Assembly: GCF_027594145.1 (NCBI RefSeq)
Contig: NZ_JAQFFK010000003.1
Coordinates: forward strand, 805,408 to 869,407
Length of the DNA stretch: 64,000 nucleotides
Source of the DNA: Methanococcoides alaskense
GTDB taxonomy: Archaea; Halobacteriota; Methanosarcinia; Methanosarcinales; Methanosarcinaceae
Direction: 5' to 3'
In this document: positions 28,823 through 39,114 of the stretch, one piece after another
Layout: each line of letters begins with the position of its first letter
How positions within the stretch are numbered: position 1 is the stretch's first letter
Made by a program: the position numbers and the translations under genes
The notes under the pieces: model-generated
Seen by the model: only the letters and a program-made list of their open reading frames with translations
Databases searched by the model: none
Told to the model about the DNA's origin: nothing

Positions 28823-30139
28823 TCACACCTCCGCTCCGATCCACTTAGTGATATCGATCTCTTCAGCCTCAATTGAGCCATAGAGTGTTTGTGTTATTTC
28901 CTTGAGCACCTGAACTGATGTTGGGTGCATCATCATGAACATATCATTACCTGCTAGTGCGAGGGTCAGACCTGTGACTATCTCCCAAATAGGACCTCTG
29001 TACTCACGTGGACCCCAGTCGGAATCCTGTTTGAGTGGAGATTCCTTCATCCAGGACTCTCGGGCACCCCATGCATTGGTTGTACCGGAAGACATTGGGA
29101 ATGTAAGTTCTTCATCACCCATGAGACCCGCAAGTCGAATACGTTCCATGTTAGAGTATGCATAGTCAAGACCATAACCAAGTGCTGCAGTTGTTGGATC
29201 CATGACAATGCTGTCCCTTGGGACATTACACTGTTTCATGAGCTTTCTGTTAAGTTCCTTCTGTGCATTTATCTCAAGCTGTGTCCAGGAAAGTACTGCA
29301 TGACCATAGTCAGTAGCAGCTTTTGCAACCCTTTCATAATCGAGATTAAGACTTGCGGATGCAAGGAGAACACGCTCGCCTTCTGCAACCTCAGCAGCCC
29401 TTTCGAGGACTTCAGGGTCTTTCTGCGGGTTACCTGAACCACCGATAACGATAGGTACGTCAACTGCCTGAAGAACATCTTCTACGACCTTTGCGGCTTC
29501 CCTTGCCGGAGTATCATTGATAAGAGGATCTGTTGAGATAAGGTGAATTGTTATCATATCTGCATTGAAATCACGTACGGCCTTCTTTGCCCATTCGGCA
29601 GGATCGTTGATAACATCCCCATAGTTCTCTTTGACAGACTTTGCCATGCTTATCGGCATGTCGAAGACATCCATTGTAACATAATTGCGATGTGGCATTT
29701 CCGCATCGAAGTAATAAGGAAGTGCATTTTCTCCACCGAGAGTGACAGTGTTCTTACGGGAACCACCATCTGCTGATGTTGCACCAAGGGTAACTTCCTG
29801 AATAGGTGTTGCCCACTCGCTCATCTTTGAGACATCGAACTTTGCAGGAAGGAGTTCTGGTATCCTTGATGCACCTGCAACAGGTGCCTGCGGAAGTCCG
29901 CCCATTGATGCTGCGAAAAGCTGGTCAACGGGGTATCCTAACATTCGTGCAATATTAGCAACATGCATTGATATCTGAGCAGCTTCGTGCCCAAGTGCGT
30001 AGGCCATTGCAGGATTTAATCCGCCGCCTCCGGAAATATCGAGCTCGATGTCACCTTCAATACTCACTCCTTCGAGTGATTCGACATCGAGGTCTTTAAG
30101 GAGATCAGTAAGACCTGATAATTTCATCTTGTTTGACAT
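28823..30139 (-). CDS. cdhD: Acetyl-CoA decarbonylase/synthase delta subunit (corrinoid protein, small)
   Basis: A 438-residue TIM-barrel protein with the family's N-terminal Gly-rich [20 protein letters not shown] and the barrel strand [20 protein letters not shown]. It is the partner of CdhE in the corrinoid iron-sulfur component that exchanges methyl groups with tetrahydrosarcinapterin. It lies 40 bases after cooC and 3 bases before cdhE in the operon; GGTGAATTC precedes the ATG. Confidence 0.95.
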   Translation of the reverse strand: MSNKMKLSGLTDLLKDLDVESLEGVSIEGDIELDISGGGGLNPAMAYALGHEAAQISMHVANIARMLGYPVDQLFAASMGGLPQAPVAGASRIPELLPAKFDVSKMSEWATPIQEVTLGATSADGGSRKNTVTLGGENALPYYFDAEMPHRNYVTMDVFDMPISMAKSVKENYGDVINDPAEWAKKAVRDFNADMITIHLISTDPLINDTPAREAAKVVEDVLQAVDVPIVIGGSGNPQKDPEVLERAAEVAEGERVLLASASLNLDYERVAKAATDYGHAVLSWTQLEINAQKELNRKLMKQCNVPRDSIVMDPTTAALGYGLDYAYSNMERIRLAGLMGDEELTFPMSSGTTNAWGARESWMKESPLKQDSDWGPREYRGPIWEIVTGLTLALAGNDMFMMMHPTSVQVLKEITQTLYGSIEAEEIDITKWIGAEV

Positions 30140-30179
30140 ATGAATTCACCATTTTACTTATGTGAAATAATGATAGTGA

Positions 30180-30932
30180 TCAAAGACCAAGTTTCTTTGC
30201 GATCTTATTAACTTCCTGAACTGCAACTGATTCGTCAGGAAGATCAAAAAGAGGGATCCCTTTAAGGTCTCTTTCCGCAATGATACTGTCCATTGGAACT
30301 GTTCCTATCAATTCAAGGTTCAGTCCTTCTGCTGTGCTCTTGATCTCATCCTTGTTTGTATCTGTGACCTTGTTCGCAACAACGACTATGTTCTTGATAT
30401 TGGTGTCAAGTTCCTCAGTTAGATCCCTTATTCGTTCTGCTGTACGCAGTCCGCGTCTTGAACCATCTGTAACGACAATAAGCTCATCAACATCCCGGAT
30501 CATTTTACGGCTAAAATGCTCAAGTCCGGCTTCGGTATCGATGATAACAACATCATAGTTCTTGACAAGCTTGTCCATTATACCACGAAGCAGATTGTTC
30601 ACATAGCAGTAACAACCAGAACCTTCCGGACGACCCATTACAATAAGATCGTATTTTGGCATTTCCTCCAGAACTTCATAGAGCTTGGATTCGAAAATTG
30701 ATTGTTTATTCACATCAGGAGGAAGATTATCTCTCTCATCCTGCATGAACTGCTTCATGTCACCAACTGTCTTTGACACTTCACAACCAAGCGTCTCCGG
30801 CAAATTTGTATCCGGATCAGCATCGATTGCAAGGACAACCTTATTAGTCTTTGTAAGATGGCGAATGAGAAGACTGGTTATAGCAGTCTTCCCTGTTCCA
30901 CCCTTACCTGTTAATGCTATAACTTTTGTCAC
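30180..30932 (-). CDS. cooC: CooC-type nickel-insertion ATPase for CODH/ACS
   Basis: A 250-residue MinD/ParA-type ATPase with the deviant Walker A motif GKGGTGKTA at residues 9-17 and DADPDTNLPETLG after it. The mid-sequence CYCYVN (CxC) is where CooC dimers bind nickel or zinc. It helps load nickel into CdhA or CdhC. The position between cdhC and cdhD is the usual one in Methanosarcinales. Start is GTG 30932, with GAGG upstream. Confidence 0.9.
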   Translation of the reverse strand: MTKVIALTGKGGTGKTAITSLLIRHLTKTNKVVLAIDADPDTNLPETLGCEVSKTVGDMKQFMQDERDNLPPDVNKQSIFESKLYEVLEEMPKYDLIVMGRPEGSGCYCYVNNLLRGIMDKLVKNYDVVIIDTEAGLEHFSRKMIRDVDELIVVTDGSRRGLRTAERIRDLTEELDTNIKNIVVVANKVTDTNKDEIKSTAEGLNLELIGTVPMDSIIAERDLKGIPLFDLPDESVAVQEVNKIAKKLGL

Positions 30933-30944
30933 AGAAAACCTCGT

Positions 30945-32357
30945 TTACTCCTTTTTCTGGATGATCACTTTCTCAATGCTTACTTTTGCATTCTTAAGAA
31001 TGATCTTAATGCCACCGGTACCTGATGAAGATGGCATCATCATTGGCATACCCTGCATTGGCATAGCGTTCTGCATCATTGGAGGTGCCGCGAACTTTGC
31101 TGTCTCCTGAACTTCTTCTTCATCTTCTGGTTCGTCCTCAGCTTCCTCTTCCCATCTCTGAACGATAGGATGATCCTTCTCAGTAAGGAAGTTCTTGAGG
31201 GAATCAAGATCTGCAGCATCTTCTTCGGTTGCAACCTTTTCTGCGATATCAGCTGGAATATCAGCCAATACCCGGTCTTTCAGATGCTTTGGCATCCATA
31301 CGACACGGTCCCAGCCACCATCGGACTGGATGAACTTTGGAGATCTGAAATAATTGATACCAATACCAAGGAAACCAACTACCTGCTTTCCGCCACCGGT
31401 CTGACCTGCCATTGTAGAGAATGGAAGACCGTTCGGTGCAACGCCTGCATAATCCCTGTCAACCCATCCAATACCATCGACTTCCGGTATGTAGAAACCT
31501 ACTACCTCGAAACAGCCACATGATGTGTGTGGGTAATCAAAGAAAGAGTGAAGATTGATGCGATCATATTCACCGCTTGAAAGTGATTTTGCAAGGTCGT
31601 TAACACCGGAATACTCACCAGCTACTGCATCGATCGTATCACCTTTAGGAATAGCGAACTGTGGACCTTCAGGATCCACCTTTGCAGCTGCACGACCATC
31701 GAACCAGTTGATAGCACCACAGAGTGATATCCTGTCCGGTGTGATCACACAAACGTTGGAAGGTGCAAATGACTGACAGAGGGTACAGCCGTAGAAGGTA
31801 TCAACATCCTCATCATGGAGGTCACGTGTTCTGTCATCCCTTGACTTGTAGATGGCCTTTACATTGTCCATCTCTTTCTCGATCTCAGCAAGATCGGTTA
31901 TGTAGACAGCTTCGACCTTCTCTATGAATGGAAGCTCGTTCTTGAACAGCATCATAACGGCCTGGGCGATCGGCTCAAAGGAAGTAAGACCTTTTGCCAC
32001 AGCATCCTTGCTGACACGGATCCATACATCATAGCGCTGGTTCAAATGCATTAAGCCCTGAATGTAGTTCTGGAAATCGTGATTCCTACGTTCTACAATT
32101 GACTCAAGGTCCTCTTCCACAAGTTCTCCTGCGATCTTGTAGATCATTGCGAACGGATGTCTTGAACCTTCTTCCATTTCAGAAAGATCGGGGCCGATAA
32201 GTGTGAACTTACCGTCCTCGATCTCGTCCATTGGAGTAGCTCTTACAAGCTCATAACCTTTAGATTTCGGTCCTGAGAGTTCGACATGCATGCCGTCTTT
32301 CCTAATCCTCTCCCCTTCGAACATCGGTGAGATCTCGAAAGGATATTCGTCTGCCAT
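30945..32357 (-). CDS. cdhC: Acetyl-CoA decarbonylase/synthase beta subunit (acetyl-CoA synthase)
   Basis: A 470-residue subunit that assembles or cleaves acetyl-CoA at the Ni-Fe-S A cluster. Cluster ligands are visible in YGCTLCQSFAPSNVCVI and in HTSCGCFEVV. The C-terminal part (about 395-450) is an acidic stretch followed by a Met/Pro-rich linker (PPMMQNAMPMQGMPMMMP) typical of archaeal CdhC. Ribosome site GGAGGAC before the ATG. Third gene of the operon. Confidence 0.95.
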   Translation of the reverse strand: MADEYPFEISPMFEGERIRKDGMHVELSGPKSKGYELVRATPMDEIEDGKFTLIGPDLSEMEEGSRHPFAMIYKIAGELVEEDLESIVERRNHDFQNYIQGLMHLNQRYDVWIRVSKDAVAKGLTSFEPIAQAVMMLFKNELPFIEKVEAVYITDLAEIEKEMDNVKAIYKSRDDRTRDLHDEDVDTFYGCTLCQSFAPSNVCVITPDRISLCGAINWFDGRAAAKVDPEGPQFAIPKGDTIDAVAGEYSGVNDLAKSLSSGEYDRINLHSFFDYPHTSCGCFEVVGFYIPEVDGIGWVDRDYAGVAPNGLPFSTMAGQTGGGKQVVGFLGIGINYFRSPKFIQSDGGWDRVVWMPKHLKDRVLADIPADIAEKVATEEDAADLDSLKNFLTEKDHPIVQRWEEEAEDEPEDEEEVQETAKFAAPPMMQNAMPMQGMPMMMPSSSGTGGIKIILKNAKVSIEKVIIQKKE

Positions 32358-32405
32358 ATTTTGTCCTCCGTAATATAATCTAAGTATTCGTGATAATGTA
32401 TCAAA

Positions 32406-32921
32406 TCATAAGTTATCGATCAGTTCATCCAGCGCTTCAATATGTACAGCAGGAGTTATGTTCCCAAAGGACATAGTCGCGTTCTGTATATACTCTCTTT
32501 CGATCGCGATCGACTTAATTTTTGAAAAGCTTTTCAGGCCGGAAAGTACCTGGTCGATATAGTATTTAAAATGCCCCAGTACGACAATAGTATCATACTG
32601 GCCACTACCATCAAGACCGGTCCAGTTAGGATCGCAAAGATAAGTTGCCAGTGCATGGACATTTATGTATTTTGCATTAATGCCCTGATCGACAAGACCA
32701 CTCATAGAGTGACCGGTAGCAGCTACCGGCAGATCTGCTTTCTTTGCGATCTCGATGGAACGCTTCAACAATTCTTCATCCTTGAGTATTTGGGATCCCA
32801 CGATGAACAAAGGACGCTTTGCCTTTGATATCATCTTTCCGGCAACATCTGGCTGCACTGCCTTTGAGCTCTTGCAACCGTATGTGCAGTGTATCTGAGT
32901 ATTCTTAATAACATCAACCAT
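32406..32921 (-). CDS. cdhB: Acetyl-CoA decarbonylase/synthase epsilon subunit
   Basis: A 171-residue Rossmann-like subunit (IGxSQ-type core: [49 protein letters not shown]) that binds CdhA in the alpha2-epsilon2 CO dehydrogenase component and may bind FAD. It begins three bases after cdhA and is followed by cdhC after a 48-base gap. Confidence 0.93.
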   Translation of the reverse strand: MVDVIKNTQIHCTYGCKSSKAVQPDVAGKMISKAKRPLFIVGSQILKDEELLKRSIEIAKKADLPVAATGHSMSGLVDQGINAKYINVHALATYLCDPNWTGLDGSGQYDTIVVLGHFKYYIDQVLSGLKSFSKIKSIAIEREYIQNATMSFGNITPAVHIEALDELIDNL

Positions 32922-32923
32922 GA

Positions 32924-35338
32924 TTAAGCCTCCTTACAAAGTCTCTTGAGGTTTGTTGGCTGTGCTGAAACATCGGATTTCATTGCTGGTCCTGAAAGGA
33001 TCTTCTTCCTCTTCCAGTCGATCTCCCAACCATGCTCCTTTTCCAGTATCTTAAGCAGTTTCTCACGCTTTGCAAGAGGAAGATCGGTTTCTGTCCTAAC
33101 GAACTTGTACCAGTCCTCCGGCATGATACCAAGATATTTCTGACTGAGCTCTATGTAATGCGTCAGCTTGATCATCCTGCCCATGTTGTTGTCACTTGGA
33201 CGGATACAGCTCTTTGCAAGCATAGGCATCATTTCCTCAACTGTCTCTGCGGTTGTAAGCAGATAGTCAGGCGCGGCAGGGATCTGCATTTTGCTGCCAT
33301 TCCTTGCATCATAAACTGACCACTTATCTTCCTCGTATGGCTTTGCAATAAGTGCCCTGCGGTACTTAGAGCCATGTGGACCGAGAATGACCGGAATACC
33401 AAGCCTTGAGCAGCCTGTTCCGATGGATGCTGCCTTCTGGGAATATGCACCCCATGCAACACCAACAGCACCAACACGATTGAGGGTGTAATCTGCAATT
33501 TCTTCGTAGTTTCCAGAGATATTCTTCTGTGCAAAGATAGATGCGACCTTAATGACAGCACCTGTAATATGTGCATTCGAGACACATGAACCTGTGTTAA
33601 GCAAGCCTCCACTCTTGAACCTTGCAGGATACTTCTCATAAAGGGTCATTCCGTCTTCGCCCTTGTACATACCAAGGTCCATTGCAGAACAACCTGAGAC
33701 CACAACTATGTAACTCCTTCTGAGCATCTCATCTGCAATTGTGAAAAGGTCTCTCGTACCATCCGGATAGTTGGAACATCCGACCAGTGCAACAATACCC
33801 GGAGTTGTTCCGAGAACGAGGTTGACACCTTCTTCCCTGATCTCTGGGTCACTGATAGGTCCTCTACCGACACGAACCTTTCCAACCTCTTCGCTTATAA
33901 CACGCTGTGAGGACTTTTCTATAACATTGACAATATCGATATCCTTTGGACATGCAAATTCACAACGGCCACATGCGATACATTGATCGTGCAGCACCTC
34001 GAAATTCGAGAGGTCACCTTCGCTCAGAGCGGTCATTGCTTCGCTGATAGGCAGGCTATTAGGACATGCAACTTCACATTTGAGACAGTGGACACACTTG
34101 TCTGCAAGCTCCTTGAGCTCTTCATCTGTCGGAAGTGCCTTGATGCCTTTCTGCTTCCTGATCTCGGACATCATCATGGTAAGACGAGGTGCAAGTTCTC
34201 CAAGCTTCACGTAATCAAACATCAAAGCGCCTTTTTCCTTTCCGGTAGTAAGGTCTTCGAGTATGTCCTCAATACTATCATTGGAGCGATCCTTAAGTCC
34301 ATACATGACCTTATCATTGGTCGTAATGACCGGTATCATGAGCTTACTTGCCTCTTTGAGGACATCGGCCCTTATGCACTGTTCATCGACAATGATAACA
34401 TCAGGGATACCTGATCGGATGGTCTTAAGTTCTTTTGCAAGAGTACCAACGACCTTTGCCCTTGGAAGAGTTCTGTCGCCGGTCTTGTAACGAGTCATAT
34501 CGAGGGCGGTACAACAAAGCCCACCAAGCTCGATCTTATCGTTAAGGCCCTTTTCTTCCATATAATCAATGATATCAGTAACTGCTGCAACGTTGTGCCC
34601 AATGACTATCAAAGTAGGCTTTGAAGCATCGAGACATCCCATACCAATGTCTGCAAGTGGTGCCTCGTCATCCGATTTAGGGAAGTCGAGACAGGATATC
34701 TGTGCAATATCAGAGATCTCCATACCAACATGATCGATCATACCGCCATGAAGTGCCTTTGACTCAAAGTCAATTGATGCTCCTTCCTGACCTACATGGA
34801 CAGCTGCAAGCAGCTGTGTGATCTGCTCTTCGACATAGCTGAGAACAGAATCAAGATCCCCGAGTGTCTTTGGACTGACACCTGTGACAAGCTGGACATT
34901 TGGAGCTATAATATTAGTAGCACCAACATCAAGTGGATGGTCCTTACCATAAAGGCCGATCAAATGGTGAAGAAGATGTCTTCCGTGTCCAGAATGCGCT
35001 GCCGCTCCTGTGATCACACGGAGCATGAACTCACGTGCATTGTGCCCTGCCAGGTCAATACCACATGCACCCTCTTTGTTACCGCTAAGGTCACATGGTC
35101 CAAAGGTACAGTAACAACACTGGTCACACATTGGAGTGTAGACTGGATTATACCTTTCAAGGATATTATGATCCCAATCCCTTAGTGATGAAACTCCGGG
35201 CTTGACCGTTGGCCCCATCTCAACATCAATTTCATCTGCTTCTTTTTCAATAGCACCTACAATGTTATTGATAGTGATCTGAACATTTTCAAGGTCGCTG
35301 ATAGCCATTGAAAATTTACCTGTAGTTAGCTCACTCAT
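32924..35338 (-). CDS. cdhA: CO dehydrogenase alpha subunit of acetyl-CoA decarbonylase/synthase
   Basis: An 804-residue nickel CO dehydrogenase. N-terminal cysteines ([12 protein letters not shown] and [12 protein letters not shown]) hold the B and D clusters; two ferredoxin motifs ([12 protein letters not shown] and [12 protein letters not shown]) are the archaeal insertion; later Cys ([30 protein letters not shown]) bind the Ni-Fe-S C cluster. It oxidises CO or reduces CO2 for acetyl-CoA synthesis or cleavage. I choose ATG 35338 because GGAGG lies ten bases before it; an upstream ATG at 35434 would add 32 residues without a ribosome site. First gene of cdhABC-cooC-cdhDE. Confidence 0.95.
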   Translation of the reverse strand: MSELTTGKFSMAISDLENVQITINNIVGAIEKEADEIDVEMGPTVKPGVSSLRDWDHNILERYNPVYTPMCDQCCYCTFGPCDLSGNKEGACGIDLAGHNAREFMLRVITGAAAHSGHGRHLLHHLIGLYGKDHPLDVGATNIIAPNVQLVTGVSPKTLGDLDSVLSYVEEQITQLLAAVHVGQEGASIDFESKALHGGMIDHVGMEISDIAQISCLDFPKSDDEAPLADIGMGCLDASKPTLIVIGHNVAAVTDIIDYMEEKGLNDKIELGGLCCTALDMTRYKTGDRTLPRAKVVGTLAKELKTIRSGIPDVIIVDEQCIRADVLKEASKLMIPVITTNDKVMYGLKDRSNDSIEDILEDLTTGKEKGALMFDYVKLGELAPRLTMMMSEIRKQKGIKALPTDEELKELADKCVHCLKCEVACPNSLPISEAMTALSEGDLSNFEVLHDQCIACGRCEFACPKDIDIVNVIEKSSQRVISEEVGKVRVGRGPISDPEIREEGVNLVLGTTPGIVALVGCSNYPDGTRDLFTIADEMLRRSYIVVVSGCSAMDLGMYKGEDGMTLYEKYPARFKSGGLLNTGSCVSNAHITGAVIKVASIFAQKNISGNYEEIADYTLNRVGAVGVAWGAYSQKAASIGTGCSRLGIPVILGPHGSKYRRALIAKPYEEDKWSVYDARNGSKMQIPAAPDYLLTTAETVEEMMPMLAKSCIRPSDNNMGRMIKLTHYIELSQKYLGIMPEDWYKFVRTETDLPLAKREKLLKILEKEHGWEIDWKRKKILSGPAMKSDVSAQPTNLKRLCKEA

Positions 35339-35471
35339 ATTTTTATGGCCTCCTGAATCGAACTTCTCATAGTTAGACTGTAATATTAAGCTATTTTCCG
35401 AGACGTTACGAATTGAATAAAACGTTATAAACATATGTCAGTCTTTGGACTGTTGGATGTAATATGCAAAA

Positions 35472-35490
35472 CCAATATATAAACATTTTG
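35472..35490 (-). promoter_or_regulatory. Candidate promoter of the cdh operon
   Basis: On the minus strand the sequence reads AAAATGTTTATATATTGG, a strong TATA box with an A-rich upstream part, about 140 bases before the cdhA start, so the transcript would have a leader near 110 bases. Long leaders are known for cdh operons in related methanogens. The divergent rhomboid gene starts about 250 bases away. Confidence 0.5.
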
Positions 35491-35733
35491 GCTATTTGTC
35501 ATGATTATACTATACAAATTGTTTGGTTTGTTTACGCCGTTAAAAAAATAGAAGCATCAAATAATTTCATGTTGAATATAAACCCATAAGCTTGATAGGA
35601 ATTATAGAAATATTGGAATGTAGAAGTATAGCATATTATAGAAGCATCATTAAAGAATTGTTGGAAATCATTTTATCAGATAGCGGATATTAACTTAATG
35701 AATACACTCCAATATAGTGTTTGGGAGGATAAC
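35491..35733. other. Intergenic part between the cdh promoter and the rhomboid gene
   Basis: AT-rich, with TTGAATATAAACC near 35572-35584 on the plus strand as a possible TATA region for the rhomboid gene and several AGAAGCAT/ATAGAAGCATCA repeats (35551 and 35639). No gene seen. Confidence 0.35.
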
Positions 35734-36612
35734 TTGGACAATAAATGCTGGATATGTGGCAAACAGGAATCTACAATGTTCACCTGCCGCTTTTGTGGAA
35801 AGACATACTGTTCCGATCACCGACTTCCTGAAAGACATGCATGTACAGGACTTGACAGGGATAGTGGACAATATAAGGAATATGCTGATAATAATCACCG
35901 CAGTGGCCACGGAAGCTCAGGGCAAACATCCGATACTAATATGAATGAACTCGTGAAGAACATGATGAAAGAAGCGGCAAAGACCGCAGCAAAAGGAGCT
36001 GCATCACAAGCCGCCCGCAAAACACGTTCATCAATAAAGACAAGTCCTTCAATGGCTATTATCTTCATTTGCATCATTTCATTCTTCCTGGAAGCCATAC
36101 CGAGCTACGCAGCGGCGTTCCAGTTAGTTCCGGGCCTGATGCTGGCAAGACCATGGACACTTATCACACACATGTTCCTCCATGCCAGTTTCGGACACCT
36201 GTTCTTCAATATGCTGGTTTTGTTCTTCTTTGGCAGGGAACTTGAAAAACGCATAGGAAAAGACCTTTTCATATATGTTTACTTCATATCAGGAATCGTT
36301 GCAGCACTTGGATATTCGATGACCAGTACAGCCGGTTACCCGATCGTAGGAGCCAGCGGCGCGATCATGGGAGTATTTGCAGCACTTACTGTGCTAGCAC
36401 CTGAGATGGAAGTATATGTATATTTCATTCCGATGAAAATAAAATATGCACTCGTACTGTTCGTACTTCTTGACTTTATGTTGTTGAATGCAAACGATAT
36501 GGTAGCCCACACAGCCCACCTTAGTGGAGTCCTGGTAGGAGTTTTCATGGGCTATAGGCTCAAAAAAACGATTGAACAGCGCAATCGAAATTACTACAGT
36601 TTTCGAAGGTGA
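35734..36612 (+). CDS. Rhomboid intramembrane protease with N-terminal AN1-type zinc finger
   Basis: About 292 residues. Residues 4-35 (CWICGKQ, FTCRFCGKTYCSDHRLPERHAC) form an AN1-like zinc finger; about 36-105 is a low-complexity linker (AAKTAAKGAASQAARK). Six membrane spans carry the rhomboid active site: the catalytic Ser in GASGAIMGVF and the His in VAHTAHLSGVL, plus HMFLHASFGHLFFNM. A GGGAGG five bases before TTG 35734 makes that the likely start; ATG 35698 has no ribosome site. The stop overlaps the next gene. Confidence 0.8.
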   Translation: MDNKCWICGKQESTMFTCRFCGKTYCSDHRLPERHACTGLDRDSGQYKEYADNNHRSGHGSSGQTSDTNMNELVKNMMKEAAKTAAKGAASQAARKTRSSIKTSPSMAIIFICIISFFLEAIPSYAAAFQLVPGLMLARPWTLITHMFLHASFGHLFFNMLVLFFFGRELEKRIGKDLFIYVYFISGIVAALGYSMTSTAGYPIVGASGAIMGVFAALTVLAPEMEVYVYFIPMKIKYALVLFVLLDFMLLNANDMVAHTAHLSGVLVGVFMGYRLKKTIEQRNRNYYSFRR

Positions 36613-37031
36613 TCTGCCTGAAAGATAAAAGGTCCCGTCTTGCAAATTACCGTCCACGACCTGAAACCGGGGAAGAGATACCCATCCAGTTCATAGAGAT
36701 GGAAGAAAAGATCGCAGGATGGGCACCTGAACTGAAAAGGACCATATATCTGGATAAGGCATCAGAATATGATCCTGTAAATTTCAAAAGGGTCAGAGAA
36801 GTATTCCTCCTCAAGGTCTATAACTGGTTCCTCGATGGGATCAGTGTTATTGAACTAAAACCTGAGGAGAGGATACAATTTGAAGATATCCTGAATGACC
36901 ACCTTCTTTACGGTGGAGAGGTTCGTTACACACGGAAAAAACAGGGTAAGAAAATACATAATTGTTTTTTGCTTGCAGAGGCCCCGATAACGGTCCGTGC
37001 TAAAAGGATCGCTATGGCAGATATCCTTTAA
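36609..37031 (+). CDS. Conserved hypothetical protein coupled to the rhomboid gene
   Basis: A 140-residue soluble basic protein that I do not recognise. It begins at a GTG overlapping the rhomboid stop (GTGA), so it is translationally coupled. The text has a helical centre (FKRVREVFLLKVYNWFLDGI) and a C-terminal part rich in Lys/Arg (RYTRKKQGKKIHNCF). No cofactor motif or membrane span is visible. A link to the protease is inferred only from coupling. Confidence 0.6.
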   Translation: MICLKDKRSRLANYRPRPETGEEIPIQFIEMEEKIAGWAPELKRTIYLDKASEYDPVNFKRVREVFLLKVYNWFLDGISVIELKPEERIQFEDILNDHLLYGGEVRYTRKKQGKKIHNCFLLAEAPITVRAKRIAMADIL

Positions 37032-37241
37032 AAGTGATCAGAAACAATATATATATATATATAGCATACCCTCATTTCTTCATTAGGAAGTAACTCAGGG
37101 GAGTTGACCATCTAATTACATCCGATCATATAGAATTATTAAGAATGATCCTATTAGATTAGTATTTATATATTTAAAGAACAAATATAAACGATTGGAT
37201 GTGGATCTATATAATTATTCTAAGAAATGGCCGAGGGAAAC

Positions 37242-37793
37242 ATGCAGAACGTTAAAACCGGATTTAGTTCCATTGTAAAATATCTTAGTACAAAGAAGGA
37301 AACCGGCAGAAGGAGTATTGGTCTTTTGGTCGATGGTCCGAATGTATTACGCAAGGAATTCAACGTCAACCTTGAAGAGATACGTGATGTACTAAAAGAA
37401 TACGGCAACGTGAAGATCGGGAGAGTATTCCTGAACCAGTATGCATCAGACAAACTTGTAGAAGCTATTGAGAATAATGGATTCGAACCTATCATCTGCT
37501 CCAGTGATGTCGATGTGCGTCTCGCAGTAGAAGGAATGGAGCTTGTATACAACCCAACGATCGATACGATCGCGCTTGTCACAAGGGATGCTGATTTTAA
37601 ACCTCTTCTGAACAAAGCCAATGAGCATGGAAAAGAGACCATATTATTTGGGGTAGAACCCGGATTCTCAACAGCACTTCGAAATTCAGCAGATTATGTA
37701 ATCATACTTGAGAACAACCAGATGAACTACAATGAAGAAGAAGTAGCTGAAAAAAAAAGAATACAAAAAGCTTCTTCAAACGTTCATAAATAA
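37242..37793 (+). CDS. NYN/LabA-like domain protein (TIGR00288 type)
   Basis: A 183-residue PIN-like nuclease-fold protein: IGLLVDGPNVLRKEF carries the first acidic residue, KIGRVFLNQYAS follows, DVDVRLAVEG is the second acidic cluster and TIDTIALVTRDADFKPLL the third. NYN proteins cut or bind RNA. ATG 37242 has GAGGG four bases upstream; the ATG at 37227 adds five residues but lacks a site. It is monocistronic, with a TATA-like TTTATATATT near 37165-37175. Confidence 0.85.
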   Translation: MQNVKTGFSSIVKYLSTKKETGRRSIGLLVDGPNVLRKEFNVNLEEIRDVLKEYGNVKIGRVFLNQYASDKLVEAIENNGFEPIICSSDVDVRLAVEGMELVYNPTIDTIALVTRDADFKPLLNKANEHGKETILFGVEPGFSTALRNSADYVIILENNQMNYNEEEVAEKKRIQKASSNVHK

Positions 37794-37872
37794 ACTGAAA
37801 ATTCTGCATGATAACATGCAGATCTCGTTTTATATCAATATGATTTAAGATCGTAAGATCCTTGCCTGAATA

Positions 37873-39042
37873 TTAATGTGAACGCACATTGCGGATCATT
37901 TCTTCGAGCCTTTCTTTCGAAAGACCTTTTTTGACCTCAGTACAGTTCTTTACCTTGGATATCAATGCGCATAGCTCATCTTGGTCAAGCTCATAGCCAA
38001 GGTCATTTACAATGCCTTTCAAAGCTTTTTTGCCAGTATGCTTGCCAACAACGAGGTTGCGCTTCCCACCGACCATTTCAGGAGTGAAAAGCTCATATGT
38101 CCTTGGCTCTTCAAGAATTGCCATTACATGGATACCAGATTCATGCGTGAACGCATGCTTCCCAACAACAGCTTTATTCACAGCTGTGGGAAGACCTGAA
38201 TATTTTTCAAGTTTCCTGGAAATACTGTTCAATTTGGTCGTATCATACGTTTCAATACCATGCTGCACCCTCAATGCCACCAGCAGTTCCTCAAGAGATG
38301 CATTACCTGCACGCTCGCCGATGCCATTAATAGTTGTATGCAATTGCTTTGCACCAGCCTCAGCAGCAACCAACGTATTTGCAGTAGCCATCCCAAGATC
38401 ATTGTGACAGTGGATACATATAGGCGTATTAACGACCTTCTTGACCTCACTAACAAGGTAGTGTGTTGTAGCAGGGCTCAATATACCAATGGTATCAGCA
38501 ATGCTCACATAGTCCACATGATAATCTTCTGCTGCCAGAAAGGCCCTTTTGAGGGTCTCAATGTTCGTCCTTGTGGCATCTTCAGCGGCAAATCTTACCT
38601 TGAGACCGTGGTCCTTTGCATGTTCGATGGCACCCATAGCACAACTGAAAACATCAGCACAACTTTTGTGGTATTTGAACTTTAAATGAAGATCTGACAT
38701 AGCAATGAAAATGCTGACAATATCAACATCACAATCGATAGCTGCATCGACATCATCTATGACAGAGCGTGCAAGGCAGCAGATGTTGGCATCAAGACCC
38801 AAATTGCTGATCTCCTTGACGATATCTTTCTCCGAAGTCGAGACTACTGGAAAACCAGCTTCAATGACCTCAACGCCGATCGAATCAAGTTCAAGAGCAA
38901 GGTCGATCTTTTCATCTCTTGTAAAAGCAACACCAGGGGTTTGTTCGCCATCCCTTAATGTAACATCACATATCTCGATATTAAGAGGACTCTGATCAAT
39001 GAAGTTCATTAGTTCATTTTTAGAATAATCAGTATTTGCCAT
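37873..39042 (-). CDS. aksA: Homocitrate synthase family enzyme, probably AksA of coenzyme B synthesis
   Basis: A 389-residue DRE-TIM metallolyase: EICDVTLRDGEQTPGVAF is the N-terminal active site and CIHCHNDLGMATAN carries the divalent-metal His pair. HESGIHVMAILEEPRTYELF is typical of the archaeal homocitrate/citramalate/isopropylmalate synthase group, and the length lacks the large LeuA allosteric domain. AksA extends 2-oxoglutarate for the heptanoyl chain of coenzyme B; citramalate synthase is the alternative. ATG 39042 has AGGA upstream and its own TATA; ATG 39114 is unlikely. Confidence 0.75.
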   Translation of the reverse strand: MANTDYSKNELMNFIDQSPLNIEICDVTLRDGEQTPGVAFTRDEKIDLALELDSIGVEVIEAGFPVVSTSEKDIVKEISNLGLDANICCLARSVIDDVDAAIDCDVDIVSIFIAMSDLHLKFKYHKSCADVFSCAMGAIEHAKDHGLKVRFAAEDATRTNIETLKRAFLAAEDYHVDYVSIADTIGILSPATTHYLVSEVKKVVNTPICIHCHNDLGMATANTLVAAEAGAKQLHTTINGIGERAGNASLEELLVALRVQHGIETYDTTKLNSISRKLEKYSGLPTAVNKAVVGKHAFTHESGIHVMAILEEPRTYELFTPEMVGGKRNLVVGKHTGKKALKGIVNDLGYELDQDELCALISKVKNCTEVKKGLSKERLEEMIRNVRSH

Positions 39043-39076
39043 GATATTGATTCCTATTCGAGTGTTTGAAAGGACA

Positions 39077-39085
39077 CTATATAAA
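39077..39085 (-). promoter_or_regulatory. Candidate TATA element for aksA
   Basis: On the minus strand ACATATTTATATAGTG lies about 35-45 bases before the ATG at 39042, within the 72-base gap after nadK. It suggests a separate aksA transcript with a short leader. Confidence 0.45.
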
Positions 39086-39114
39086 TATGTAGGTTTTGTC
39101 TCCAATATATCCAA

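Noticed and set aside
32406..35434. Extended cdhA N-terminus from ATG 35434
   Set aside because: No ribosome site and no similarity; the GGAGG-preceded ATG 35338 starts the family sequence.
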